This document shows, piece after piece, positions 8,506-17,305 of a stretch of 57,016 bases of DNA. The stretch is from Candidatus Poribacteria bacterium. GTDB taxonomy: Bacteria; Poribacteria; WGA-4E; WGA-3G. Within the stretch, counting starts at the first letter, position 1. The number at the start of each line of letters is the position of its first letter. The translations under genes were made by a program, and so were the position numbers. The notes beneath the pieces are model-generated. The model was not told where the DNA came from. It did no database searches and saw nothing but the letters and a program-made list of their open reading frames with translations. The stretch covers positions 1 to 57,016 of the forward strand of contig JAJEEK010000046.1 of the NCBI GenBank assembly GCA_022821065.1. The letters run 5' to 3'.

Positions 8506-8928
8506 TCACTGGCGCAGTAGATGGATACCCATTGCGATATTCAACGGTGGCAGTATCGCGTCAAAGAGAATCCATACTAAACCGCGTGTGTCACTACTGA
8601 CGGCGGTAAAATCTGACGCGAAACCCATGATGCCGAACCAGTTCCAGAAGAACATGATGGCTGTGAAAATGAACCCGTAGAATAGCGTGTTCGCCGATAT
8701 GAATTCTTGGAGGCTCGACTCCTCACCGACACCACGCATACGAATGTAGCCGAATATTAACCCCAGAATTACCGAAATAGCGGAGAGCCAGTTAATGATG
8801 TCCCACGCCGAGCTGTACGGACTATCATCAGTGGAAGTGTGGTAAACCGGCTCCATGATTGTTTGGATGGCGACTATCGCCGCAATGACGATAAGCACAA
8901 CCCCTATGAATCGCTTGAGACCTTCCAT
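8506..8928 (-). CDS. Small integral membrane protein of unknown function
   Basis: A 140-residue protein with four likely membrane spans, near residues 7-25, 45-62, 80-100 and 118-137. I recognise no family motif. Between spans 1 and 2 is a polar loop (HTSTDDSPYSSAWD). It is a single-gene unit: a TTGACT-17-TATACT promoter lies 164 bp upstream and a perfect hairpin terminator follows. The ribosome binding site is GGAGAAA shortly before the ATG. Nothing in the neighbourhood indicates its role. Confidence 0.7.
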   Translation of the reverse strand: MEGLKRFIGVVLIVIAAIVAIQTIMEPVYHTSTDDSPYSSAWDIINWLSAISVILGLIFGYIRMRGVGEESSLQEFISANTLFYGFIFTAIMFFWNWFGIMGFASDFTAVSSDTRGLVWILFDAILPPLNIAMGIHLLRQ

Positions 8929-9091
8929 GAAAATTTCTCCTTTTCCCAGATGGGGATCCAGTTAAATCCTATCCGAAAAAGTAGCAGATAGGGTTGTTAA
9001 TGGATGAAGTTTGAGGTTTTTAACCTCTCGTTAACGAAACAAGAAATTACCTTCACTTCTCAAAACGGAAAAATTTACCACATTCTCCTGC

Positions 9092-9120
9092 AGTATACAT
9101 TTTGCAACATAAAAAGTCAA
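9092..9120 (-). promoter_or_regulatory. Sigma70-type promoter for the small membrane protein gene
   Basis: Read on the minus strand: TTGACT at 9120-9115, a 17 bp spacer, and TATACT at 9097-9092. The surrounding 100 bp are AT-rich. It points to the gene at 8506-8928 with a leader of about 160 nt. Confidence 0.6.
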
Positions 9121-9170
9121 GTTTTTTTACAAAAAAGTATATTATTATCCCTAAATATCAGGTCAGGTGA

Positions 9171-10082
9171 TTAGCCTACTTTATCTTTGGGGAAAATAAA
9201 TGCTCTAATTTCTGCAGCGTATTTCTCAAAGTCATGCTCAGCAAGGGATTTGAGATTCTCTAACTGCGTAAGGGTATCTAATTCCCAGAAATCAATTTCG
9301 GGGTTGATCCGTAGATAATTCTGCTGTAGCAGCAGTTTCGCTGTCCGGGCAGATGCCTGCGATTGCAAAGTCATCACGTATGATGTTAGTTTTGCCCCAC
9401 CCCATCCAGTGAGAAACCCCCAACCACGTCTGTTGCGATACATGTTCACTGAGTGTCCTGTTCCGATGGAGAGCATCCGAATCTCTTTTACTTCTTTTTT
9501 AAGCGTTGTACATGCTTCTGTGAGGGCAACTGTGGACGGGTTATTTGCCCAGAGTCCGCCGTCTGCTAACAAGAGATTGTCAACGGATTTTGGGGCGAAA
9601 AAGGTGGGTGCCGCGCAAGAGGCGAGGATCGCATCTCTCAGACTCACGGTTTTATCCGCAGGATTAGATTCACCGTAATTAGATCTAAAAATCTGGACTT
9701 CGCTTTTAGCGATCTCCGAACTTGTTATCATTAACGGTGTCGTTATGTTGTTGAGTGGTGTTGCGGGAAGATGTTCGGCGATAATCTCTGCAAGTTTTTC
9801 GCTCGGATACTTACTAAGAAATAGCGGGATACGATACCATCTTCTTCGGAAGATATAGGTGGTTTCAGTCTCAAAGAGTTCGACGATATCTGTCATCGGG
9901 ATGTCAGAGACAACAGCACCCGCAATAATCGCACCTGTGCTCGTTCCAGCGATGAGATCGAAACAGGTTTTGATCGGTTTCTCAAAGGCACGTTCAATTT
10001 TGGCAAGAAGTTGTGCAGTGTATATGCCGCGTGTGCCACCGCCATCTAACGCGAGGATGTGGAAGGTGTCTGTGTTTTTCAT
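9171..10082 (-). CDS. Patatin-like phospholipase
   Basis: A 303-residue patatin-family lipid acyl hydrolase. The oxyanion-hole loop is GGGTRG at residues 14-19, the nucleophile is S48 in GTSTG, and the dyad aspartate is D174 in LLADGG. Length is typical of single-domain bacterial patatins. Such enzymes cleave acyl chains from phospholipids; some act as effectors of anti-phage nucleotide-signalling systems, but no nucleotide cyclase is next to this one, so a housekeeping or secreted lipase role is equally possible. No signal peptide is present. The start at 10082 (MKNTDTF) fits the family N-terminus; the frame runs open upstream for 29 codons without family similarity. Confidence 0.85.
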   Translation of the reverse strand: MKNTDTFHILALDGGGTRGIYTAQLLAKIERAFEKPIKTCFDLIAGTSTGAIIAGAVVSDIPMTDIVELFETETTYIFRRRWYRIPLFLSKYPSEKLAEIIAEHLPATPLNNITTPLMITSSEIAKSEVQIFRSNYGESNPADKTVSLRDAILASCAAPTFFAPKSVDNLLLADGGLWANNPSTVALTEACTTLKKEVKEIRMLSIGTGHSVNMYRNRRGWGFLTGWGGAKLTSYVMTLQSQASARTAKLLLQQNYLRINPEIDFWELDTLTQLENLKSLAEHDFEKYAAEIRAFIFPKDKVG

Positions 10083-10177
10083 TGATTGCTTATTGGTTAT
10101 CCGATAGACCTTTCGTTCCCTTTGTATCGTGCAATCAACATACCATATTTCCACGCCAGAGTCAACCAAATTTTATA

Positions 10178-10207
10178 TTGACACGAACCCGCAATTTCTG
10201 CTAAAAT
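10178..10207 (+). promoter_or_regulatory. Sigma70-type promoter for the superoxide dismutase operon
   Basis: TTGACA at 10178-10183, an 18 bp spacer and TAAAAT at 10202-10207, followed by AAGGAGA and the ATG at 10239. The leader would be about 25 nt. Confidence 0.6.
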
Positions 10208-10238
10208 GCCATTCAAAACAATAGGACAAGGAGAACAC

Positions 10239-10961
10239 ATGAACCGTAGAAAATTTCTAATCCAAGGAAGTAGCGCATTTGCAGGACTGCTGCTCGCGAA
10301 CAGTCCGCTGCGCCTTTACGCAGATCACCACGACCATAGCCATAGCCACGGACATACACTACCGCCACTGCGTTATTCATACGATGCACTTGAGCCACAT
10401 ATTGACAAACGCACAATGGAGATCCATCACGGAAAACACCACCAAGGCTACGTCAATAAACTCAACGCAGCAATCGGCGGACATCACGACTTAGAACACA
10501 TGTCAATAGAGGGTATACTTCGGAATATTGACAAGGTGCCAGCCGACATCCGTCAAGCCGTTGTTAACAGCGGCGGTGGACACGCCAATCACACGCTCTT
10601 CTGGAGTATTATGATTCGCGATGGTAGAGCACCGACAGGTAAAGTCGCTGAAGCCGTTCAATCCACGTTTGGATCGCTTGATGCTGGTAACGAGATGTTC
10701 GCCACAGCAGCGAAAACGCATTTCGGGTCAGGATGGGCATGGCTCGTCGTTGATGAAAACAAGAAACTGCAGATCTATTCAACATCGAATCAAGATAGTC
10801 CTTTGATGAAAGGACATACACCTATCCTCGGTCTCGATGTCTGGGAACACGCCTATTATCTGAACTACCAGAATCGACGCGCCGATTACGTTGACGCTTG
10901 GGCTAAAGTCGTCAATTGGAAACAGGTCAATGCCAACTACATTGCGGCAACCAGTGCCTAA
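10239..10961 (+). CDS. sodA: Exported Fe/Mn-family superoxide dismutase, Mn-type signatures
   Basis: A 240-residue protein that converts superoxide to peroxide and oxygen. Residues 1-28 look like a Tat signal (NRRKFLIQG followed by a hydrophobic run to LYA), so it probably folds with its metal before export. A histidine-rich stretch ([10 protein letters not shown], residues 30-39) follows the cleavage region. Metal ligands are recognisable: H63 in EIHHGKHH, a second in [10 protein letters not shown], and the aspartate and histidine of [10 protein letters not shown]. The GGHANH and NQDSPL segments are those of Mn-type enzymes. The ATG at 10239 was chosen for its AAGGAGA site and twin-arginine motif. 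It precedes the sulfite-oxidase-family gene by 31 bp, another Tat substrate, so the two likely form an operon. Confidence 0.9.
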   Translation: MNRRKFLIQGSSAFAGLLLANSPLRLYADHHDHSHSHGHTLPPLRYSYDALEPHIDKRTMEIHHGKHHQGYVNKLNAAIGGHHDLEHMSIEGILRNIDKVPADIRQAVVNSGGGHANHTLFWSIMIRDGRAPTGKVAEAVQSTFGSLDAGNEMFATAAKTHFGSGWAWLVVDENKKLQIYSTSNQDSPLMKGHTPILGLDVWEHAYYLNYQNRRADYVDAWAKVVNWKQVNANYIAATSA

Positions 10962-10992
10962 AACCGCATCTACGAAAAAATGAGGAGTCACC

Positions 10993-12129
10993 ATGGAGCG
11001 TAGAGATTTTTTGCGGCACACGGGTCTAACACTCACCGGATTGCTGCTCAGTCCGTGGGCAGTCTATGCCTTCCCAAGCCGTGAAGGTGAGGTACTGATC
11101 CCGTTCACCGATCAACCCCCGAAACCGCCTTCAGAGCGTGGTTTGCTGGATTGGAACGAATTGGATACGTTTATCACACCGAACGATGAATTCTTCAACG
11201 TTTCACATTACGGTAAGCCTGAAGTCGATCTCGCAACGTGGAAACTGGAGATAAGCGGATTGGTTGATAATCCGATGATGCTCACGATTGACGACATTAA
11301 AGCGCGGCCTCGACAGGAGGTAACCTTCACTTTGGAATGCTCCGGCAACCACGGGTTTGCAACATTCACCGGTGGAATAGGCAACGCAAAATGGGCAGGC
11401 ACACCCCTCGCACCGATCCTCAAGGAAACCGGTATCCAAGAAGACGGCATTGAGGTGATCTTTTTCGGACACGATGTCGGTGAAGAGGAACGGCGCGGCG
11501 TAAAGATGCGTCAGAACTTCGCACGGAGCATGTCGGTTGAAGATGCTTTAGAAGACACGATGCTCCTCTGTTACGAGATGAACGGTGAACCCTTACCACA
11601 CGCAAACGGTGCGCCACTGCGCTTGATTACCCCCGGCTGGTACGGCATCGCATGCGTCAAATGGCTCAAACGTATTGAGGTGCGTGATACTCGGTACATG
11701 GGTAGATTCATGGGACGCGATTATGTCACGATGCGTGAAGAGAAGCGTTCCGATGGCGAATCTGTCTGGATGGAGACCTCAGTTGGTAGGACAAAGTTGA
11801 AATCGTTGGCAGCGAAGGTAACGCGCATCGGCGATCAATACCGTATCTACGGTGCCGCGTGGGGCGCGCCTATCAAAACCGTTGAGGTTAGCATTGATGG
11901 TGGCGCGTGGCAAACAGCGACGATTGACCCCGAAGAAGACGCTGAATTCGCTTGGAAAATCTGGCATCTCGACTGGAACAGCCCGACGAAAGGTGAACAC
12001 ACCGTCGTCTCGAGAGCGATTGACGCAAAGGGCAACATCCAACCCGCAGCGGATTCTGATTATATCACTGGAAAGCATACTTACTGGGAAAGCAACGGTC
12101 AAGTCGTTCGTCGGGTCAATATCGAGTAG
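10993..12129 (+). CDS. Tat-exported sulfite oxidase-family molybdopterin oxidoreductase
   Basis: A 378-residue protein. The N-terminus ERRDFLRHTG plus a hydrophobic stretch to YAF is a Tat signal, consistent with a cofactor-loaded periplasmic enzyme. The molybdopterin domain follows, with the Mo-ligating cysteine C116 in TLECSGNHG and the conserved PHANGAPLRLITPGWYG block. The C-terminal ~110 residues resemble the immunoglobulin-like Mo-co dimerisation domain (YGAAWGAPIKTVEVSIDGG). Domain order matches SorA/plant sulfite oxidase rather than YedY, which lacks the dimerisation domain. There is no haem domain, so electrons would pass to a separate carrier not seen here. GAGGAG precedes the ATG; it is probably co-transcribed with the superoxide dismutase. 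Confidence 0.88.
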   Translation: MERRDFLRHTGLTLTGLLLSPWAVYAFPSREGEVLIPFTDQPPKPPSERGLLDWNELDTFITPNDEFFNVSHYGKPEVDLATWKLEISGLVDNPMMLTIDDIKARPRQEVTFTLECSGNHGFATFTGGIGNAKWAGTPLAPILKETGIQEDGIEVIFFGHDVGEEERRGVKMRQNFARSMSVEDALEDTMLLCYEMNGEPLPHANGAPLRLITPGWYGIACVKWLKRIEVRDTRYMGRFMGRDYVTMREEKRSDGESVWMETSVGRTKLKSLAAKVTRIGDQYRIYGAAWGAPIKTVEVSIDGGAWQTATIDPEEDAEFAWKIWHLDWNSPTKGEHTVVSRAIDAKGNIQPAADSDYITGKHTYWESNGQVVRRVNIE

Positions 12130-12195
12130 AAACCTCTTTGTAGGTCGGAAATTTACAAACCGGACGCACCACCGAAACTTAATAATTGGAAAAAC

Positions 12196-12975
12196 ATGCA
12201 CATAACTGACGCACAGAAACAGCAATTCCAAGAGGAAGGCTATCTCATTTTAGAAAACGTTATCCCGGAATCGCTGCTGGAACTCCTTCGCGGTGAATGC
12301 GGGACCTTTATCAATCAGGCGGATGCTGAGATGGAACGGCAGGGCAAAGAGGTACTCGGTCTCAACCATCGTGGCAAGCGATATTTCGTCTCAAACTGTT
12401 TCAGGAAACAACCGAAACTTCGCGAATTCCTGTTCAGCGACCTTATGGCGGATGTCTGCCGTGCCACCTTAGGTGAGACAGCGTATCTCTTCTGGGAACA
12501 GTACGTCGTCAAGGGTGCCGAAGAAGGGATGAAGTTCAGTTGGCATCAGGATTCCGGCTATGTCGGTTACCCCGATCATAAGCCGTATCTGACCTGTTGG
12601 TGTGCGCTCGACGATATGTCTGAGGAGAACGGGACGGTCTATGTGATGCCATTCTCGCAGATTGGCATCCGTTCGTGGGTGAAACACATCCGTGACGATG
12701 AGAGCAACGATCTGGTCGGCTATTTCGGACCGGAGAAGGGCGTACCGGCTGTCGTCCCTGCAGGGAGCATCGTGGCGTTTACGAGTGTCAACTTCCACTG
12801 TAGCGGGACGAATTATACGAGTAACCTCCGGCGTGCGTATCTTGCTCAGTATTCCGCGGAGCCGCTGCTTTCGCATGATGGGAGTCGTTTGTGGGGGAAT
12901 GCGGAGCCGTTGTTGAAAGATGGTAAGTCTGTTGTGGGAGAACCGCCACCAGAGATTACATCACGATTTGATTGA
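12196..12975 (+). CDS. Phytanoyl-CoA dioxygenase (PhyH) family protein
   Basis: A 259-residue Fe(II)/2-oxoglutarate dioxygenase. Iron ligands are H117-Q-D119 (SWHQDSGY) and H201 (VNFHCSGTN), with R212 suited to bind 2-oxoglutarate. The LTCWCALDDMSEENG block before the second half is typical of the PhyH family. The substrate is unknown. It lies 66 bp after the sulfite-oxidase-family gene and may be the third gene of that unit, though its ribosome binding site is weak. It converges on the TPR gene, with only a short imperfect hairpin between them. Confidence 0.85.
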   Translation: MHITDAQKQQFQEEGYLILENVIPESLLELLRGECGTFINQADAEMERQGKEVLGLNHRGKRYFVSNCFRKQPKLREFLFSDLMADVCRATLGETAYLFWEQYVVKGAEEGMKFSWHQDSGYVGYPDHKPYLTCWCALDDMSEENGTVYVMPFSQIGIRSWVKHIRDDESNDLVGYFGPEKGVPAVVPAGSIVAFTSVNFHCSGTNYTSNLRRAYLAQYSAEPLLSHDGSRLWGNAEPLLKDGKSVVGEPPPEITSRFD

Positions 12976-12982
12976 AGAAGTT

Positions 12983-13006
12983 GCAGGGTGAATTTTCCCA
13001 CCTTGC
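12983..13006. terminator. Weak hairpin between convergent genes
   Basis: GCAGGGTG at 12983-12990 pairs imperfectly (one G-T type mismatch) with CACCTTGC at 12999-13006, loop AATTTTCC. There is no T run on either side, so termination is uncertain. It lies between the PhyH stop and the TPR gene stop. Confidence 0.3.
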
Positions 13007-13009
13007 TTA

Positions 13010-15277
13010 TCAGTTTTCTGCATTTTTGAGTTCTTGAAGTAACTCCTCAATCTCGGTTTTGAGGGGTTCATTGCGAACCTGTTCTAACAATTCCAATGCT
13101 GTCTGATAATCCGCCTTTGCTTTCTGAATTTGTCCTAAGCCCGTATGTGCAACGCCTCGGTATTTGTAGGCAAAGGCATTATCAGACTTGAGACGTATTG
13201 CCTCATTACAGTCAACAAGCGCGGACTCATACTGTCCCAACGCGTTTTTTGCTCGCCCCCGGTTGCTATAGGTAGTTGAAGAATCTGGGTCGAGACGTAT
13301 TGCTTCATCACAGTCGGAAATTGCAGACTCAAATTCGCCTAATCGTATCTTTGCAAGTCCACGGCCATTGTAAGCGGTGTTGCTAGGTTTAAGGCGAATC
13401 TGTTCATCATAGTGAGCGACAGCCTGCTCATAGTCGGCGATGGCTTCTTCTTGTTTTCCGAATTTTTCTTTCGCATAGCCACGGTTATTATAGCGTACAG
13501 GACTCGGATCTAATCGTATCGCCTCATCATAATCAACAATTGCAGACTCATATTGACCTAACAATCTTTTCGTGTAGCCACAGTTGCTGTAAGCAAGGGC
13601 ATAATCAGGATTTAGCCGTATCGCCTCATTGTAATCCGCAATCGCAGATTCGTGTTGCCCTAACAGTCCCTTCACATAGCCACGATTATTGTAATCTAAG
13701 GGATCATTCGGATTTAGCCGTATTGCCTCATCGTAATCTTCGATTGCCGCCTCGTATTGTTCTAACAGTCTCTTCGTATAGGCCCGATTGAAGTAGGCAG
13801 TAGCATAATTTGGATTTAGCCGAATAGCCTCACTATAATCTTCGATTGCCGCCTCATATTGTTTTAAAAGTCTTTTCATATATCCACGTCCGGTATAGGC
13901 ATAGACATAATTTGGATTGAGTCGTATTGCCTCATCGTAATCTTCAATCGCCGCCTCGTATTGATCTAATTCTTCTTTTACATATCCACGTATAGTATAG
14001 GCTTGGGCAGAACTGGGATTGATACGAATTTCTTCATCAAAATGGGTAATCGCCGCCTCATAGTCTGCTATTGCTTCATCCTGTTGCCCGAGTTTTTTCT
14101 TTGCCCTCCCGCGATGGTAGTAGACATAGGCATAATCTGGTTTTAGCCGGATGGCTTCATCAAAGTCAGGAATCGCAGATTCATACTGCCCAAGTTGGTT
14201 TTTTACATAACCCCGATTCGCATAGCCAAAGTGATACTCTGGATCTAATCGTATTGCCTCCTCATAGTCGGCAATAGCTCCCTCGCGTTGTCCTAATCGA
14301 TTTTTTGCAATCCCGCGATTGTTGTAGGCTACAACTAAAGTTGGATCTAATCGGAGAGCCTCGTTACAGTCCGCGATTGCCTCGTCAAGTTGGTCAAGTA
14401 GACTTTTCACATATCCTCGGTTGGAATAGGCGGCCGCCTCGTCCGGATTTAGTCGAATCGCCTCGTCGTAATCGTTAATTGCAGCTTCGTATTGTCCTAA
14501 TTTGTGTTTTGCAACGCCTCGGTTGGTATACGCTTCGGCAAAGTCAGGATTCAGACGAAGGGCTTCGTCGTAGTCAAGGAGGGCAGCTTCATAGTGGTAG
14601 ATTTCGTTTTTTGCGCCGCCGCGGTTGTAGTAGGCATCTGTATAATCCGGGTTCAAGCGAATCGCCTCGTCATAGTCGGCAATCGCAGCTTTATATTGCT
14701 TCAGTTCGCCTTTGGCAATGCCGCGGTTGTAGTAGGGATCCGCATGATCCGGGTTCAAGCGAATTGCTTCGTCATAGTCGGCAATCGCAGCTTCGTATTG
14801 CTCCAGTTCGTTCTTTGCCCAGCCCCGATTGTAATATGCATCCGCATACTCTGGATCGAGACGTATTGCCTCGTCGTAGTCAGGAATTGCAGACTCAAGT
14901 TGCTCCAGTAGTGATTTTGTTGCCCCTCGGTCATTGTAAGCAACAGCGTAATTTGGGTTGAGGTTGAGGGATTTGTCGTAAGCGGAGAGGGCATCTTCCT
15001 GTTGATCATCTTCTGTCAGGAGAGAGCCAACGCAAAGCCAGGCGTGGGAGGCAATTTCCGGGTCAAATCCTTCTGTAATGTTCGCAATGGAACGCCACTT
15101 TTCGATTGCCTCGGTAACTTCCCCTGTTTGTTGTAATTGATAAGCATCAACTATCGCTTTACCTATGAAAGACAACTCAATATTCTGCAGCTCCTCTTGC
15201 AAGGTTTCGTCAACCTTTTCCGCTTGTTCTGGGTCGCTGAGCTTCTCTATGAGTTCTATTAGGTTTTTTGTGTTCAC
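13010..15277 (-). CDS. Large TPR protein (about 19 tandem repeats)
   Basis: A 755-residue protein beginning at a GTG with AAGGGA before it. After a helical N-terminal region of about 80 residues, almost the whole protein is tandem 34-residue tetratricopeptide repeats of the type Y-x-N-R-G-x-x-K-x-x-L-x-Q-Y-E-x-A-I-x-D-Y-D-E-A-I-R-L-x-P. Two repeats carry longer inserts. No signal peptide, lipobox or catalytic domain is visible, so it is probably a cytoplasmic protein-protein scaffold. The repeats are very similar to one another at protein and DNA level, suggesting repeated unequal recombination. It follows a small TPR-like gene and the 41-residue-repeat gene on the same strand, which may mark them as partners; 129 bp separate it from the next gene upstream. 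Confidence 0.85.
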   Translation of the reverse strand: MNTKNLIELIEKLSDPEQAEKVDETLQEELQNIELSFIGKAIVDAYQLQQTGEVTEAIEKWRSIANITEGFDPEIASHAWLCVGSLLTEDDQQEDALSAYDKSLNLNPNYAVAYNDRGATKSLLEQLESAIPDYDEAIRLDPEYADAYYNRGWAKNELEQYEAAIADYDEAIRLNPDHADPYYNRGIAKGELKQYKAAIADYDEAIRLNPDYTDAYYNRGGAKNEIYHYEAALLDYDEALRLNPDFAEAYTNRGVAKHKLGQYEAAINDYDEAIRLNPDEAAAYSNRGYVKSLLDQLDEAIADCNEALRLDPTLVVAYNNRGIAKNRLGQREGAIADYEEAIRLDPEYHFGYANRGYVKNQLGQYESAIPDFDEAIRLKPDYAYVYYHRGRAKKKLGQQDEAIADYEAAITHFDEEIRINPSSAQAYTIRGYVKEELDQYEAAIEDYDEAIRLNPNYVYAYTGRGYMKRLLKQYEAAIEDYSEAIRLNPNYATAYFNRAYTKRLLEQYEAAIEDYDEAIRLNPNDPLDYNNRGYVKGLLGQHESAIADYNEAIRLNPDYALAYSNCGYTKRLLGQYESAIVDYDEAIRLDPSPVRYNNRGYAKEKFGKQEEAIADYEQAVAHYDEQIRLKPSNTAYNGRGLAKIRLGEFESAISDCDEAIRLDPDSSTTYSNRGRAKNALGQYESALVDCNEAIRLKSDNAFAYKYRGVAHTGLGQIQKAKADYQTALELLEQVRNEPLKTEIEELLQELKNAEN

Positions 15278-15406
15278 GGTTCCCTTAGAAGATGTGTTTT
15301 ACGTCATACCATTTTCGAGGATTGGGATCTGCTTGATGGTGGGAAATTTCAAATTGGAGCGATTGTGCATAAATGGATGGCTGTTTGAACGCTACGCGCG
15401 TTATTC

Positions 15407-16093
15407 TTATTTCGTTTTAACTAAATAATCACCCAGTTTTCTCAATAAACGTCTATGCCGGACAGCTGAGATAGAACCGATACGTCCCGCTATTTCTTCT
15501 TTTCGGACTCGACTTAAAAAACCGGGGCGGATCACGGACTGAGCAGCTGGGAGTCTCTTTAAATCGTCATCATTTGGGGTGATAATTTCATCAAGGATTT
15601 TGTCATACCGATTTACCTTTGTAGTTAGACCACAAACGAGGAATTCGCTATACGTCGGGGGTAATTTTCGCAGGCAAACCGCGGGTCTAAGTTTTAAACC
15701 TAATTGCTGTCCCTCTTCATAAGCATCGTACGCGCTGTCATAGTCGCCTTGGTGTTCATACAGGGACCCCAATCGTATGTAAATGTCGGAACAGTCTTCC
15801 TCGCGTTTCATTAGTAAATCAATCACATTTTCAAGTTCGCTCGTCGCTTTAGAAAGTTCGCCTTGTATCTCATGGAACACTGTCAATTCTAAGCGTTTCA
15901 GAACATTATCAGGGTTCTCTATAAGTGCATTCTCCACCTCTGTTTGATGTACAGGCAAACTTGCAGGCGGCACCCCAATTAATTTCTGTTTCGTCTTAAG
16001 ATAGATCTGAATTCTCTTGAGAAATCTCTGAGTATCACCAAGGAAATAAACAAGGATTACATCTCGTTCTGCGATAGGTCTATTTTTCATCAT
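15407..16093 (-). CDS. Unknown protein with TPR-like helical repeats
   Basis: A 228-residue protein I cannot assign. Residues about 60-140 look like two TPR-type helix pairs (LYEHQGDYDSAYDAYEEGQQLGL is one). The N-terminus is basic and not a signal peptide; the C-terminus is rich in arginine and lysine (EEIAGRIGSISAVRHRR), which might contact nucleic acid or membrane. Its start overlaps the end of the upstream gene by 14 bp, a strong sign of translational coupling with the 41-residue-repeat protein. This makes the pair likely partners. Confidence 0.6.
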   Translation of the reverse strand: MMKNRPIAERDVILVYFLGDTQRFLKRIQIYLKTKQKLIGVPPASLPVHQTEVENALIENPDNVLKRLELTVFHEIQGELSKATSELENVIDLLMKREEDCSDIYIRLGSLYEHQGDYDSAYDAYEEGQQLGLKLRPAVCLRKLPPTYSEFLVCGLTTKVNRYDKILDEIITPNDDDLKRLPAAQSVIRPGFLSRVRKEEIAGRIGSISAVRHRRLLRKLGDYLVKTK

Positions 16094-16853
16094 AGTCAGG
16101 ATTTACTGAGATAAGCATGTCAAGGGTATATTCGGGTTCGTCGTCACCATAGGCAGCCTCAAGACCGCGCGCAGGTAAACGTATACTGACTTCTCCGTTC
16201 TCGTCAAGACCCGCGTAGTCAGGATTTACTGAGATAAGCATGTCAAGGGTATATTCGGGTTCGTCGTCACCATAGGCAGCCTCAAGACCGCGCGCAGGTA
16301 AACGCATACCGGAATCCAAGTCGGTCTTGGCTTCTTCTCTGTTCAATGATTCAGTCGAATTTGCCATAATAGATTGCTCCTCATACTTCTCAATGAGGTT
16401 ACCAATAAAGTGCATTAACGGGGCTAAAAAATGATTCTCATCCTCACCAACCACATTGATTAACTTGTCTAACGCTGCAACAAGCCTCTGACGATCTTCA
16501 TCTGTCAACGAAGTGAAGAGCTGATCCTCGTTTATTTGTACCAACGTGTCCACAGTCGCAGCAAGCGATTGGGACGGACTACTGACTTCTGACTCAGAAT
16601 CACTCAGTGATCCTAATAACATCGCTAAAGCAAATTGGGCAGTCCCGCGCCATTGAGCACCAGAGATACCAAGTGCTGCCAGGGACATTATCGTTTCAAA
16701 CCCCTGAGGTACCGATGATGAACCGAATCTAACAGAAGCCTGCTTTTGGTATCCAGCTGGGCTCAATCCACCAGCGTCCTCAAACGCAGGGTCTAATTCA
16801 ACAGGGGTTGACGTTACGGGGGCAGTTGGTGTGCCTTGTTTATTGGTTGACAT
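16080..16853 (-). CDS. Unknown protein with two near-identical C-terminal 41-residue repeats
   Basis: A 257-residue protein. The N-terminal 35 residues are proline/threonine-rich and probably disordered (NKQGTPTAPVTSTPV). Residues about 50-160 are helical, with a hydrophobic stretch FETIMSLAALGISGAQ. The last 76 residues contain two copies of a block beginning RLPARGLEAAYG, passing through a DDEPEYTLDM section and ending VNPDY, with a 41-residue period. The DNA of the two copies is identical over 89 bp (16093-16181 and 16216-16304). No known family is recognised. The gene has a consensus promoter, a leader of about 210 nt and an AAGGAA site before its ATG. It overlaps the TPR-like gene downstream. 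A secreted or modified peptide precursor, or a scaffold tail, are both possible. Confidence 0.65.
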   Translation of the reverse strand: MSTNKQGTPTAPVTSTPVELDPAFEDAGGLSPAGYQKQASVRFGSSSVPQGFETIMSLAALGISGAQWRGTAQFALAMLLGSLSDSESEVSSPSQSLAATVDTLVQINEDQLFTSLTDEDRQRLVAALDKLINVVGEDENHFLAPLMHFIGNLIEKYEEQSIMANSTESLNREEAKTDLDSGMRLPARGLEAAYGDDEPEYTLDMLISVNPDYAGLDENGEVSIRLPARGLEAAYGDDEPEYTLDMLISVNPDYDEK

Positions 16854-17071
16854 AATTTATTCCTTCAGATTTCTCTATCACACACCACTGGTATTCACAT
16901 TACCCATAATTTAAACTTCTTTTGGTTTGCGATAAACCGTGCTTTATTATTAACGAGTGGTACAGAATTATGTTTAATATACCATAAAAAAATATCGGTG
17001 TCAAGCGGAAATTATCCAAAAATTGGATGTTTACAATCAATTTATAGCGCGACCTGAAGAATTACATTGAT

Positions 17072-17100
17072 ATTATATCCTGCAAAAACTTAAATGTCAA
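17072..17100 (-). promoter_or_regulatory. Consensus sigma70 promoter for the 16080-16853 gene
   Basis: On the minus strand: TTGACA (17100-17095), spacer TTTAAGTTTTTGCAGGA of 17 bp, TATAAT (17077-17072). Both hexamers are perfect matches to the consensus. It is one of three promoters in this locus sharing the TTGAC(A/G)TTTA(A/G)GTTTT core. Confidence 0.75.
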
Positions 17101-17182
17101 GAAAAACATGAAAAATGGGCAGGGTCATCAAATTCTCGATCTGAATTTCGGTTTTGCTTTACAGAAGTAAACGCTCTTTAGG

Positions 17183-17205
17183 AAAAAATCGCGAGCCCAG
17201 CTCGC
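17183..17205 (-). terminator. GC hairpin repeat, likely terminator of the 17306-17662 gene
   Basis: GCGAGC (17191-17196) and GCTCGC (17200-17205) pair around CCA; on the minus strand the stem is followed by a run of T (17183-17188). The core GCGAGCCCAGCTCGCTCCTA also looks like a dispersed short repeat of the kind found many times in such genomes, so this may be a repeat serving as a terminator. Confidence 0.55.
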
Positions 17206-17305
17206 TCCTACAGGCGAAAAGATTCACATACATAAAGTGAATAGGTGAAATTGAATGGCCCTGCATCCCCTCACACTGGAATGTAACTCGGGTTGTACTT
17301 GGTTG

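Larger units (their letters stand above)
16854..17305. other. Intergenic leader and promoter region between the two 41-residue-repeat genes
   Basis: A 452 bp AT-rich stretch without a gene. It holds the 5' leader and promoter of the gene at 16080-16853 and a GC hairpin repeat at 17191-17205. The leader contains a TATACCA block (16979-16985), followed by GTGTCAAGC, that recurs in the leader of the neighbouring gene at 17773-17779. Confidence 0.6.

Noticed and set aside
13010..15277. Reverse-strand frames over the TPR gene
   Set aside because: They arise from the strongly repetitive codons of the TPR units.
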